DNA of 44,531 nucleotides from contig SVCK01000116.1 in assembly GCA_015058375.1 (NCBI GenBank), positions 1-44,531 on the forward strand. The letters are read 5' to 3'. This DNA comes from Clostridium sp. Lineage in GTDB: Bacteria > Bacillota > Clostridia > Clostridiales > Clostridiaceae. Shown piece by piece: positions 19,327 to 27,605 of this stretch (its first letter is position 1; each line of letters opens with the position of its first letter). The position numbers were made by a program, and so were the translations under genes. The notes beneath the pieces are model-generated. The model was not told where the DNA came from. It did no database searches and worked only from the letters and a program-made list of their open reading frames with translations.

Positions 19327-19365
19327 GGATGTCACACTACTAAACATAGATATAGCATGACATCC
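19327..19365 (-). terminator. Terminator after the YD-repeat hydrolase gene
   Basis: GGATGTCA (19327-19334) pairs with TGACATCC (19358-19365), and the stem can be extended inward by a few wobble pairs. On the minus strand AAATTTTTT follows. Confidence 0.65.
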
Positions 19366-19381
19366 TCTTTTCTAATTTATA

Positions 19382-20734
19382 TTATAATAGATTTTCTGAA
19401 GCAAATTCATAAAATACATTATAAGATTTGCTCTTATTATCAGTTATAGTTTTCATACTTGTTATATTATTTGCAACTCCTGCTATTGCAACATTTTTTA
19501 ATTTCTTTCCATTTAAACTTATAGCACCATTTGAAGCAGTTGCCTTACTAGAAAAAAGTGAAATTCCCCAGAAATAACACTGTTTATCTATTCCCTTAGG
19601 TTTTGGAGTTAAAGTAGCATAAGTTGTCCTATCTTGAGTTTTTGTAATAGCACACGCAAGCCAAACCGCATTAGACCATCCTTGGCTTGATGTATTAGGA
19701 CACCTAGCATTTTTGGGAGCTCCACCTATACTTGAAAACTGTCCCTTTTTTGTTGCAATATCTCTAAGGTTTTTTCCACCTAAATATGATTTATTCGCAT
19801 TATATCTATTAATTAAAACCCATGAAACTGCTTTTTGATCTGTTAAGTTTGAAGTATTTTCTGCATAAATCAAACGTGCAAGTAAATCTATATTACTTAA
19901 TTTAGAATACCATGTTGATGATGTATCATTAATTGCATTACCAACTTTTTTATTCTTTATAAGATTATTAGCTTGAGTATCTATATCTTTTTTAGATACC
20001 GCTGAAGATTTTACTGATAATCTAGATGATGGTTTAATAGATATTTTACTATTTGTAGCATTATTATCTAAATAATACTTTCCTGTTTCAGCATTATAAT
20101 AACATCCTCCATAATAATAATATCCAGTTTCCTTATCAAAATAGAATCCTGCAAATCTATAAGGATTTATACTTCCTATAAATGAGTCATCTTCTGACTT
20201 ATCAATCCATTCACCTTTTTCATTTTTTCCTAATATCCTAGTATTATTTTTCTCATCATATTCATATTTAGCTACTATATTTCCTGCTTCATCTTTAATT
20301 GCTGTCACATTATCATTTTTAGAATCAAATACATATGTATATTTATTTCCATCCACTTCAATTCCAATTAAATTCTTCTCTTCATCTAAAGTATATTTAA
20401 TAGTTTTTTCGCTATTTCTTTCTTCTACTAATTTATTATTTTCATCATAAACATAATACGTTGTACCCTTATCATTAGACTTTGTTAATCTATTACAATT
20501 ATTATCATAAGTAAAATTTAAACTGTTTTGATCATTTAATGACTTAATAGAATAAACTAAAGATTCTCCATTGATAGCCTCAGCAAATTGTTCTGATGCT
20601 GATGTCTCTTCATTGCATTCTTGAACAGCTTGTCCAACAGATGCTGAAACTGTAGCTGATGCATTTAAAGGTTCAGTAATAACAACTGTCATTAAAACTA
20701 TTGCTATAATACTTATAAGTTTATTTTTCTTCAT
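19382..20734 (-). CDS. Secreted YD-repeat (Rhs-type) protein with SleB-like cell wall hydrolase domain
   Basis: This 450-residue exported protein begins with a signal peptide (cleavage near residue 26, NASA). Residues about 70-170 hold YD repeats (FTYDNNCNRLTKS, KYEYDEKNNTRILGK). Residues 188-224 hold an Rhs-core-like end (INPYRFAGFYFDKETGYYYY...AETGKYYLDN). Residues about 280-400 are a SleB/CwlJ-type hydrolase: LLARLIYAEN with the probable catalytic Glu292, then AVSWVLINRY and QFSSIGG. SleB family enzymes are lytic transglycosylases acting on peptidoglycan, in spores on cortex. A tiny Rhs cassette joined to a murein hydrolase resembles a polymorphic-toxin layout, but a role in spores or wall remodelling is equally possible. 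No immunity gene is apparent. Confidence 0.8.
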   Translation of the reverse strand: MKKNKLISIIAIVLMTVVITEPLNASATVSASVGQAVQECNEETSASEQFAEAINGESLVYSIKSLNDQNSLNFTYDNNCNRLTKSNDKGTTYYVYDENNKLVEERNSEKTIKYTLDEEKNLIGIEVDGNKYTYVFDSKNDNVTAIKDEAGNIVAKYEYDEKNNTRILGKNEKGEWIDKSEDDSFIGSINPYRFAGFYFDKETGYYYYGGCYYNAETGKYYLDNNATNSKISIKPSSRLSVKSSAVSKKDIDTQANNLIKNKKVGNAINDTSSTWYSKLSNIDLLARLIYAENTSNLTDQKAVSWVLINRYNANKSYLGGKNLRDIATKKGQFSSIGGAPKNARCPNTSSQGWSNAVWLACAITKTQDRTTYATLTPKPKGIDKQCYFWGISLFSSKATASNGAISLNGKKLKNVAIAGVANNITSMKTITDNKSKSYNVFYEFASENLL

Positions 20735-20911
20735 AATTACTAACTCCTTCTTTATTATTTCTTTTATTCATATTTTGGTTTTTAAATCCATAAATGTCAA
20801 TTAATATTATTTAAATAAAGCAAAATACTTCTTAAATTCATGTATGTTTACAAAAACAAAGTGGCTAATGAAAAGTTTGCTTCAGCAACTTAATTAAAAG
20901 TAAAAATTAAA

Positions 20912-20940
20912 AAGCATAGGATGCTCAAAATCCTATGCTT
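20912..20940 (-). terminator. Terminator after the UvrD-like helicase gene
   Basis: An 11-base-pair stem (20912-20922 with 20930-20940) has a 7-base loop. On the minus strand TTTAATTTTTA follows. Confidence 0.75.
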
Positions 20941-20965
20941 AATTTTAATGCTCTATATTTTTTCA

Positions 20966-22975
20966 TTAAATTATCTCTATAAGTCCACTTCTCATAAGTA
21001 TTTTTCCTGAAAACTTTCGAGTTCTTCCATCATCAAATTTTATCTTAACTTCATTTCCATTAACTTCATTAACAATACCTTCTCCAAAAGCTCTATGTTT
21101 CAAAATAGTTCCTTTTTTAAGATTATGCTCTGCTTTTGCTTCTACCTTACTCATAAAACCGCCTTCAGTAATAAACCTTGAAACTTCCTTAAACTTACCT
21201 TTTCTCATTTTAGGCACAAAAAGATAAAGATTATCTATAGCCCTAGTTATGGCAACATAAAAAAGTCTTCTTTCTTCTTCAATATTCGTTTCTTTACTTT
21301 GAGAATGAGGCATAGTGTCTTCAGTACAATTTATTAAAAATACATTTTTAAACTCCATTCCCTTTACACCATGAATAGTACTTAAAAGGACTCTATCTTC
21401 ACTTTTACTTCTTTTACTTTCTTCAATTTTCTTACCGACTTCATCTACATGAGAAAATAATTCTAATATAGTCTTGAATCCTGATGCTGATGTTTTAAAT
21501 TCTTCTAATATATCCTCTAAATCTTCAATACTACTACCAAACTTTTCAGCATATGCTCTTAAATAATCTAAATATCCTAAATCGCTAATTATAAATTGTA
21601 ATGCACTCATCAATGAAGTCTTATTTATATAATTAAAGTTACGCTTTAATTCATCAAGCTTTTTTTGTTGAAAAGGAGGAGTATCATTTTTTTCAATTAA
21701 TATATCAAATGTATTCTTTTCACTTTTATATTCTCTTACATATGCTATACTTGTCTTACTTATGTATCTAAAAGGTTTATTTATTATATGTATAAAAGCT
21801 TCTCTATCATAAGGGTTATTTGCCAACGCTAAATATGCCAAAAGATCTCTGCATATAAAATGATTAAAAAAATTATATTCTTTATCAAGCATAGTAAATG
21901 GAATTTTCTTTTTAATAAAAGAATCTATTATAGACATAGACTCCATATTAGTTCTATACAAAACTATATTATCTCGATAGCTATACTCCCCACTATTTTG
22001 CAAATTCATTATTATTTTTGCTATTTCTTCACCCTGAACACTTTCATCTTGACATGGAAAACATTCTATAATTCCATCTGTTTGTTTATTAGCAATTATA
22101 TCTTTATTATTTCTAGCTTTATTACATGATATTACTTTCTTAGAAGCTTCTATTATATTTTTACTACTCCTGTAATTTTTAGATAAATAATATTTTTTAC
22201 CTCCATTATAAATGTTCTGAAATGTGACCATATATTCAGGCTTAGATCCTCTAAAAGAATAGATGCATTGATCCTCATCTCCTACTGCAAAAAGAGAGTT
22301 TTCACTGTTTTCATTCATAAGACTTAAAAAATCAATTTGAAGTTGATCACAATCTTGAAATTCATCTACAAGAATATATTTAAATAAATTTTTATAACCT
22401 TCTTTAAGCCGTTTATTAGCTCTAAAAAGTTCTAAAGTTTTAATTGCAAGATCGTCAAAATCCCATAAACCATTCTCCTTCTTATATTCTGTATAACTTT
22501 TTAGACACTCTGTGAAAATTCTCTTAGAAAAACTAGGCGTAAACTTATCCAAAGGAACTCCTGATGTTTTAAATAATGAAATATTATTTATAGCTTCTTT
22601 CACCTTATCTTCACTTACATCATCTGAATATTTTTTTAGAACCCCTTCAACTATTTTATTTGTTATATATCCTTCAATAATCTGTATTTTATACCCTTCT
22701 CTTGATAAAATTTTATAAAATAGCCCATGAAAAGTACCAAAAAATGGGCTTTGTTCTTTTCTAAATGCTTTTTCGTATCTCCTCTTCATATTTAATGCTG
22801 CTGATTTTGTAAATGTTAAAACTATAATATTGCCATTATTAACATTGAGTTCATCCACTAAATACTTTATTCTATTTATAATAACTGTTGTTTTTCCTGA
22901 GCCTGGTGCAGCAACGACAAGAATATTTTGCTCCAGAGCTTTTACAGCTTTCATCTGATAACTATCCAAATTCAC
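20966..22975 (-). CDS. UvrD/PcrA-type superfamily 1 DNA helicase
   Basis: This is a 669-residue 3'-5' helicase. I start it at the GTG at 22975, because AGGAGGAG lies seven bases upstream. A longer reading from a TTG would translate the ribosome site itself. The motifs are Walker A AAPGSGKTT (22-30), Walker B LVDEFQDCD, motif III GDEDQCIYSFRG, NYRSSKNI, STIHGVKGMEF and VAITRA. The last 50 residues (KGTILKHRAFGEGIVNEVNG) form the small Tudor-like tail of PcrA, which binds RNA polymerase. It is shorter than canonical PcrA (~730) and lacks some insertions, so it is probably a paralogue rather than the essential PcrA. Confidence 0.88.
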   Translation of the reverse strand: MNLDSYQMKAVKALEQNILVVAAPGSGKTTVIINRIKYLVDELNVNNGNIIVLTFTKSAALNMKRRYEKAFRKEQSPFFGTFHGLFYKILSREGYKIQIIEGYITNKIVEGVLKKYSDDVSEDKVKEAINNISLFKTSGVPLDKFTPSFSKRIFTECLKSYTEYKKENGLWDFDDLAIKTLELFRANKRLKEGYKNLFKYILVDEFQDCDQLQIDFLSLMNENSENSLFAVGDEDQCIYSFRGSKPEYMVTFQNIYNGGKKYYLSKNYRSSKNIIEASKKVISCNKARNNKDIIANKQTDGIIECFPCQDESVQGEEIAKIIMNLQNSGEYSYRDNIVLYRTNMESMSIIDSFIKKKIPFTMLDKEYNFFNHFICRDLLAYLALANNPYDREAFIHIINKPFRYISKTSIAYVREYKSEKNTFDILIEKNDTPPFQQKKLDELKRNFNYINKTSLMSALQFIISDLGYLDYLRAYAEKFGSSIEDLEDILEEFKTSASGFKTILELFSHVDEVGKKIEESKRSKSEDRVLLSTIHGVKGMEFKNVFLINCTEDTMPHSQSKETNIEEERRLFYVAITRAIDNLYLFVPKMRKGKFKEVSRFITEGGFMSKVEAKAEHNLKKGTILKHRAFGEGIVNEVNGNEVKIKFDDGRTRKFSGKILMRSGLIEII

Positions 22976-23138
22976 GTCAAAACTCCTCCTAACTAGTTTA
23001 ATTATTACCAAATATAATTTCTGCTAAACTCTTATATTAAAATACTTATCTAGAATAGCCTTTTCTTGTATTTAAACCATAATACAATAGACCTAATTAT
23101 AATTTTATTTTTTATATAACTGGTCTAAACGTTAAAAA

Positions 23139-23165
23139 TAGAGATATATGAATCATATATCTCTA
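23139..23165 (-). terminator. Terminator after the 69-residue Cys protein gene
   Basis: TAGAGATATATGA (23139-23151) is complementary to TCATATATCTCTA (23153-23165). On the minus strand TTTTT follows. Confidence 0.65.
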
Positions 23166-23183
23166 TAATAAAAACAATTAATT

Positions 23184-23393
23184 TTACTTATCAAATTGTA
23201 TTATTTTATGAAATTCTATCTCTTCATCAAAATGTAATTCATTTTCTTCTATTTCTTTAATTCTAATTCCACTATCTGATAAATATTCTTTAAAAGGACA
23301 ATTATCTTTTATGGAAAAAAAATCATTCATCGGGCAAGTACTATCACATTCAATTCTCTTCTTATGTGTTGACCAAAACGGACACCTACTCAT
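23184..23393 (-). CDS. Small cysteine-motif protein (69 aa), unknown function
   Basis: This is a 69-residue soluble protein with cysteines at 4, 16, 20 and 32. They sit in CPFW, CDSTCPM and NCPF contexts, which suggests one metal or Fe-S site. The rest is acidic. It follows the EAL-HDOD gene by 34 bases on the same strand and ends before a terminator, so the two are probably cotranscribed. I do not recognise a named family. Confidence 0.6.
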   Translation of the reverse strand: MSRCPFWSTHKKRIECDSTCPMNDFFSIKDNCPFKEYLSDSGIRIKEIEENELHFDEEIEFHKIIQFDK

Positions 23394-23427
23394 AAATCAT
23401 CACCCTTAATATTCTCATTTTATATCT

Positions 23428-24639
23428 CTAACTAATAAAGCTATTTAAATATTCAACCGCTTTTATATACTGCTGAACTAGCAAGTTTTTATCATATGCT
23501 AATTTTTTACACAATTCATCCACTTCATCTACATGCATATTTTCATACGCACGAACAAGTTTTAGTATATTTCCCATCATATTATCTGCTCCAAGCAATG
23601 CCTCTTTTATATCTTCTGATAACGGTACATCACCTATTATGTCTTCCATATCTTTATTCATAAAATTATCTAAATTAGAAAACAATCCTGTCATGAACGC
23701 ATTTGAAGCTTTTGTCTTGTCTATTTCTTCTGCTACTAATTCACAAAAATATGCTTTTACTATACTACTATTTGTTATCTCTTCATTGTTATTGTTCTGC
23801 ATCTCACTAATCGCAATTAATGAAAGCCATTTCTTAAGATCATTTTTTCCCAACAACATTATAGCTTGTCTTATTGATGTTATTTCTTGTAAAAATCCAA
23901 ACCTAGATGAATTTAAAAATTTCATCAATTTATAACTAATTGCTACATCTGACTTAACAATATTCTCTATCTTATCCATATCAAATTCTGGATTCATTAA
24001 TTCAACCATAATATTAAAACAATTTAAATTCTTTACCGATATATCATTTTCTGCTACTATTACTGGCTTACTGAAATAATATCCTTGAAAATATGAATAT
24101 CCATTTTTTAAAGCTTCCTTGAATTCCTCTTCATTTTCAATTTTTTCTGCTAAAAGTTCAGCATTAGGATTAACATTCCTTATTTCAGATAAAATCAATT
24201 CTCTTTCAGTTTTATTTGTAGCCATAAAATCAATCTTATATATATCTATCAAATCACCAAACTGTCTACATCTTTCCCAATTGCATATATCATCTAATGA
24301 TAATATATAATTTTTCTCTTTTAATTCCTCTAAATATGTCAGAATATTTTCTGTTGCTTCAACATTTTCAAGTATCTCAACAACAATATTTTCAGGTTCT
24401 AACAAACTTATCATATCTTTTAAAAGAACTCCTCTTGGAAAGTTTATAAATGCTCTTTTATTATTAGTTAACTTACCTAGTCCAATAGTTCCACAATTAG
24501 CAATAAGCTTTATTGTTGCTTTCTCTTCGTCAATATTTCCCGAGAAATAATTCTCCATCGAATTTCTAAATAATAATTCATATGCTATAACATTACTTCT
24601 CTTATCATATATAGCTTGTCTAGCCAAATAAATTTCCAT
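23428..24639 (-). CDS. EAL-HDOD signalling protein (YuxH type)
   Basis: This 403-residue cytoplasmic protein has an EAL-type c-di-GMP phosphodiesterase domain (1-200) and an HDOD domain (about 205-395). EAL residues are mostly present: Glu21 in ELLFR (instead of EALxR), Asn66, Glu88 in VEILE, Asp116/Asp117, Lys135 in YKIDF, Glu165 and Gln185 in FQGYYFSKP. Loop 6, normally DDFGxGYSSL, reads DDICNWERCR, so catalysis or dimer control may be lost. This degenerate pattern is typical of the YuxH/CdgJ group, whose members often act by binding rather than hydrolysis. Confidence 0.88.
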   Translation of the reverse strand: MEIYLARQAIYDKRSNVIAYELLFRNSMENYFSGNIDEEKATIKLIANCGTIGLGKLTNNKRAFINFPRGVLLKDMISLLEPENIVVEILENVEATENILTYLEELKEKNYILSLDDICNWERCRQFGDLIDIYKIDFMATNKTERELILSEIRNVNPNAELLAEKIENEEEFKEALKNGYSYFQGYYFSKPVIVAENDISVKNLNCFNIMVELMNPEFDMDKIENIVKSDVAISYKLMKFLNSSRFGFLQEITSIRQAIMLLGKNDLKKWLSLIAISEMQNNNNEEITNSSIVKAYFCELVAEEIDKTKASNAFMTGLFSNLDNFMNKDMEDIIGDVPLSEDIKEALLGADNMMGNILKLVRAYENMHVDEVDELCKKLAYDKNLLVQQYIKAVEYLNSFIS

Positions 24640-24750
24640 CCTGCAACTCCCTACTATATACTTTTTATTTTATTATAGTATAAACACCGAAAAATTTAAA
24701 GAAAATTATCTCAATTATGCATAAAAATATTTAATGATATAAACAAAAAA

Positions 24751-24786
24751 TGCCTCAAAAAGACATTTTTTTGTCCCTTTCAGGCA
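24751..24786 (-). terminator. Terminator after the 105-residue hypothetical gene
   Basis: A nested hairpin pairs TGCCT/AGGCA outside and GGGACA/TGTCTT inside, with an A6 loop. On the minus strand TTTTTTG follows. Confidence 0.8.
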
Positions 24787-24797
24787 ACAAATATATC

Positions 24798-25115
24798 TTA
24801 TTTATTTTTATTTACAGATATTTGTATTATTTCATTTTGGAAAGCCTTTAATAAAGCCTTTTCTAAAACTTTTTCATTGTCAAAATTTTCAACATCTGTG
24901 CAAACTGCAAAAACTTTACTTTCTTGACCTTCTAAATTTCTATATGTCAAAGTTACATTAGGTTTATTATATTCAACATTAACAATCTTTATTCCCCATG
25001 ATATTTGAGCATAATCATCTTTAACAGTTAAAGTTGTTAAATCTTTCAATTTTCTTTTTTCCTCAGTTGGGTCATTAATTATAACTAATTCATCTCCAAC
25101 TTTATATTTTGCCAT
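24798..25115 (-). CDS. Hypothetical protein (105 aa)
   Basis: This is a 105-residue soluble protein, mostly beta-strand in its first two thirds (KYKVGDELVIINDP, LTVKDDYAQISWGIKIVNVEY, VTLTYRNLEGQESKVF), with a C-terminal helix. The opening resembles a KOW or SH3-like barrel start. It is monocistronic with a strong terminator, and it is divergent from perR. I recognise no named family. Confidence 0.6.
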   Translation of the reverse strand: MAKYKVGDELVIINDPTEEKRKLKDLTTLTVKDDYAQISWGIKIVNVEYNKPNVTLTYRNLEGQESKVFAVCTDVENFDNEKVLEKALLKAFQNEIIQISVNKNK

Positions 25116-25293
25116 TTAGATTCCCCCTCTTGTAAATTATAATCTCTTCTTTTTTGATTTGTTCTTAATTAAGTTTATCACCATTATATTTCATATTCAA
25201 TATTATTTGTCATATATATGCTAATTTTAAAATTTAATTAAATTTTTTATCCTTCCAAAAGTATACATTTAATCATTGTGTTATAAATCAAGC

Positions 25294-25306
25294 AATAATA
25301 ATTATT
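25294..25306. promoter_or_regulatory. Possible PerR box upstream of perR
   Basis: AATAATAATTATT is a 6-1-6 palindrome close to the Bacillus PerR box (TTATAATNATTATAA), with one mismatch per half site in its inner 13 bases. It lies 30 bases upstream of the perR -35, between perR and the divergent hypothetical gene. In AT-rich DNA such a match could be chance. Confidence 0.3.
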
Positions 25307-25335
25307 TCTTAGTCATAATACTCTAAAAATAACAA

Positions 25336-25364
25336 TTGACATGCATAGTGAGTTAAGATATACT
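25336..25364 (+). promoter_or_regulatory. perR promoter
   Basis: A perfect TTGACA (25336-25341) and TATACT (25359-25364) are separated by 17 bases. The leader is about 24 bases. Confidence 0.8.
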
Positions 25365-25394
25365 TTAATAAATATACTGGAAGGGGTATAACCA

Positions 25395-25805
25395 ATGGAT
25401 ACAATTGTCGCAATATTTAAAGAGAAAAAATTGAAACTTACTCCTCAAAGATTAGCAGTTTACAAATATCTTATGAGTACAAAAGAGCATCCATCTGCTG
25501 AGGCCATTTATAAAGCATTACAACCTGACTATCCTACAATGAGTTTGGCAACTGTTTACAAAACGCTTAAAACTTTAGTAGAAGTTAATTTGATTCAAGA
25601 AATTAACGTGGGTGAAGGTAATTTCAGATATGATGGTACTATAGAACCACATGCACATATTCAATGTATTAACTGTGGTAAAGTTGAAGATATAGATAAC
25701 TTTGATTCAAATTATCTTAATATAGAAGCTCAAAAGCATACTACTTTCAATATAATTTCTAATCAAATTTATTTTTATGGTTTATGTGAAAACTGCCAAA
25801 AATAA
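25395..25805 (+). CDS. perR: PerR peroxide-responsive repressor (Fur family)
   Basis: This 136-residue metalloregulator has a winged helix (residues 14-65, MSLATVYKTLKTL as recognition helix) and a dimerisation domain. The regulatory metal ligands His32, Asp80, His86, His88 and Asp99 match His37, Asp85, His91, His93 and Asp104 of B. subtilis PerR at a constant shift of five. The Asp at the last position (Fur has Glu) marks it as a peroxide sensor. Cys91/Cys94 and Cys131/Cys134 form the structural zinc site. It is monocistronic. It probably represses peroxide and oxygen defence genes until its histidines are oxidised. Confidence 0.92.
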   Translation: MDTIVAIFKEKKLKLTPQRLAVYKYLMSTKEHPSAEAIYKALQPDYPTMSLATVYKTLKTLVEVNLIQEINVGEGNFRYDGTIEPHAHIQCINCGKVEDIDNFDSNYLNIEAQKHTTFNIISNQIYFYGLCENCQK

Positions 25806-25894
25806 CAAAATAGCTTACATAACACTTTTCAGCTTATGAAACAGCTTTGTCAAATCCATCTAAAAGCAAAAAATTTTATACTCTCTTAGAAATT

Positions 25895-25923
25895 AAAAAG
25901 AACTAATCAATTTAGTTCTTTTT
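25895..25923 (+). terminator. perR terminator
   Basis: A 12-base-pair stem (25895-25906 with 25912-25923) has a 5-base loop. Its 3' arm runs into T-rich sequence. Confidence 0.75.
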
Positions 25924-25976
25924 TTACTTATATTAATTATTGTTTCCTCATATAAATTTATAGAGGTGATTATTAA

Positions 25977-26900
25977 ATGCGATGTATATTTATTAACAAA
26001 AAATGTTTATTTTATATACCAACTCTTATAGCACTTGCTATTTTATTCTTAATATTTATAATTCCAAATAAAAAATCTACAGATAAAGATTTAGAAGCTT
26101 TTAAGCCTCTTGATACAATAAGAAGTAATTCTATCGATTTAAATGCTGATGGTATAGAGGAAACTATTAATATAATTAACAGAAATGATACTGATGATAT
26201 TGAGATTATTTCTAATAATCATACATATTATTTAAGTTCTCTATGCAAAAATAATTTACTTTCCACCCATTCGTCTTTTTGGCCTATAAACATATATATT
26301 CAAAATCTATCAAGAAATCTCTATCCTGATATAATTGTTCAAGGCAATATTGACAACAAACCTGTTAATTATGTTTTTACATGGAAAGAAAATGCATTTA
26401 TAAAGGTATTTGATAATGATAAAAACCTTTTAGGTCTATTAGATATTAATAGCAATAAGACTCCTAAATGCTATACTTTAAATTCGTTTTCAGGTATATC
26501 ATCTTTTAATTCATTTATGCTTATAGATAAAAAAATTCTTGATATCACTAATGACACCAAACTCACACCAGATATAGATATAGTTCAAAATTTCATTAAT
26601 ATAATAGAAAAAAATTATGAGCTTAATGAACTTCCTAATATTTTTATTGAAGGAATACCTCAGAATGATTTGAGTCTTTTATGGCATTTAGATAAAGAAA
26701 ATAATACTTATAGTTTTCAAAATGGTTTTTTCTATGATGAGACATCGGAAATAAAAGGTGATACTGCAACATATAAATGGAATTTAAATTTTGAAAAATA
26801 CTCTTCATATAATAATTCCAAATCTCAAATTACTATTTATCTTGTAACTCAAAAAATACAAGATAATAGTTATAGAATTTCATCATTCTATATGAAATAA
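25977..26900 (+). CDS. Membrane-anchored extracytoplasmic hypothetical protein
   Basis: This is a 307-residue protein with one N-terminal membrane helix (about 12-30, FYIPTLIALAILFLIFIIP) and an extracellular region. An EF-hand-like loop, DLNADGIEE (55-63), suggests Ca2+ binding or a VCBS-like blade. The following repeats (IEIISNNHTYYLSS, PDIIVQGNIDNKPVNYVFTWKE) look like beta-rich domains. It is probably monocistronic: perR is upstream behind a terminator and the next genes are convergent. The role is unknown. Confidence 0.6.
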   Translation: MRCIFINKKCLFYIPTLIALAILFLIFIIPNKKSTDKDLEAFKPLDTIRSNSIDLNADGIEETINIINRNDTDDIEIISNNHTYYLSSLCKNNLLSTHSSFWPINIYIQNLSRNLYPDIIVQGNIDNKPVNYVFTWKENAFIKVFDNDKNLLGLLDINSNKTPKCYTLNSFSGISSFNSFMLIDKKILDITNDTKLTPDIDIVQNFINIIEKNYELNELPNIFIEGIPQNDLSLLWHLDKENNTYSFQNGFFYDETSEIKGDTATYKWNLNFEKYSSYNNSKSQITIYLVTQKIQDNSYRISSFYMK

Positions 26901-26908
26901 TACATGAT

Positions 26909-27026
26909 TAAAAAGACCGCAACTTAGTTGCGGTCTAAAAGGGGGATGGGGGGTTTTAGCTAGCATGAAGAAAATCTTCACTTAGCTATAGGAGAATACT
27001 TTCTCCGGTACAATAATATTATTAAC
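26909..27026 (-). ncRNA. Candidate C-rich small RNA
   Basis: On the minus strand this stretch folds as two hairpins, a single-stranded C-rich linker and an intrinsic terminator. Hairpin 1 is GGAGAA/TTCTCC (26991-27006). Hairpin 2 is TAGCTA/TAGCTA with inner TGAAGA/TCTTCA (26957-26988). The linker has CCCCCCATCCCCC (26941-26953) flanked by A4 and T4. The terminator stem AGACCGCAAC/GTTGCGGTCT (26914-26936) is followed by TTTT. No ORF is present. Exposed CCC/UCCC tracts next to a terminator are typical of Firmicute RNAs that pair with Shine-Dalgarno sites. It could instead be the 3' UTR of the 27048-27488 gene. Confidence 0.5.
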
Positions 27027-27032
27027 TTTTAT

Positions 27033-27059
27033 ATTATAAATTATTCACTACTTAGTAAA
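27033..27059 (-). promoter_or_regulatory. Possible promoter of the C-rich small RNA
   Basis: On the minus strand TTTACT (27059-27054) and TATAAT (27038-27033) are separated by 15 bases and overlap the end of the preceding gene. The -35 is weak. Confidence 0.35.
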
Positions 27060-27488
27060 ATCTTTAAAGGCACCAGAATTATACATTTCAATTATCTTAT
27101 CTATAAATTCAGCTCTCTCATTTGAAACTATATTTTTTATAGATTGAAGAAATTTTATATTTTCATCATCACCAAATGTAACATTATTATTTTCATTAGT
27201 AAATTGACTATTTTTATTAAAATTAAATCCAGAGTTATTTACGATATTATCAATATCTCTATAATTTTCTTGATTAGTAGATTGTGTATTAACAGAATTC
27301 AAATTAAATCCTTCCTGCCCCATTGATGATAATATATTTCCTAATCCATTCATATCTATATTACTACCCAATAGACTAAGAAGTTGTTGAGGGCTTATTC
27401 CAAATGGATTATTATTCATGCAATTATTATTAAAAGAAGGATCTCTCATACTATTGATATCTCTAGATTTATGTCTATGTTTTGACAT
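27048..27488 (-). CDS. Asn-rich hypothetical protein, probably sporulation-related
   Basis: This is a 146-residue hydrophilic protein starting MSKHRHKSRDINSM. I start it at the ATG at 27488, because GGGAG lies eight bases upstream. A longer GTG start would consume that site. It is rich in Asn, Gln and Ser through residue 110, probably disordered, with a C-terminal helical segment (NIKFLQSIKNIVSNERAEFIDKIIEMY). Its first residues (MSKH) resemble those of the next upstream protein. A CATATAATA element upstream matches a sigma-K-type -10. No named family is recognised. Confidence 0.6.
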   Translation of the reverse strand: MSKHRHKSRDINSMRDPSFNNNCMNNNPFGISPQQLLSLLGSNIDMNGLGNILSSMGQEGFNLNSVNTQSTNQENYRDIDNIVNNSGFNFNKNSQFTNENNNVTFGDDENIKFLQSIKNIVSNERAEFIDKIIEMYNSGAFKDFTK

Positions 27489-27519
27489 AACAAAATCTCC
27501 CACTTAAGTACTATATTCA

Positions 27520-27546
27520 TATTATATGTATAAAAAAAATATTGGT
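27520..27546 (-). promoter_or_regulatory. Possible sigma-K/sigma-E promoter of the Asn-rich gene
   Basis: On the minus strand CATATAATA (27528-27520) fits the mother-cell -10 pattern CATANNNTA, with an AC dinucleotide 16 bases upstream as in sigma-K promoters. The match is short, so it is only suggestive. Confidence 0.35.
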
Positions 27547-27570
27547 TAATTTATTTTTTATAAAATTTTT

Positions 27571-27594
27571 GGAGGGCATTAAACAATGCCCTCC
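27571..27594 (-). terminator. Terminator after the small Cys-rich membrane protein genes
   Basis: A perfect GGAGGGCATT/AATGCCCTCC stem has a 4-base loop, and AAAAATTTTATAAA follows on the minus strand. The stem is strong although the T-tract is weak. Confidence 0.65.
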
Positions 27595-27605
27595 ATTTAA
27601 CTTTA

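Noticed and set aside
19382-20734. Polymorphic toxin with immunity gene
   Set aside because: No small partner gene follows on the same strand. Only the terminator and dapL lie downstream, so the toxin-immunity reading is not supported.
22976-23011. Longer helicase start at a TTG
   Set aside because: It would include the AGGAGGAG ribosome site of the GTG start at 22975.
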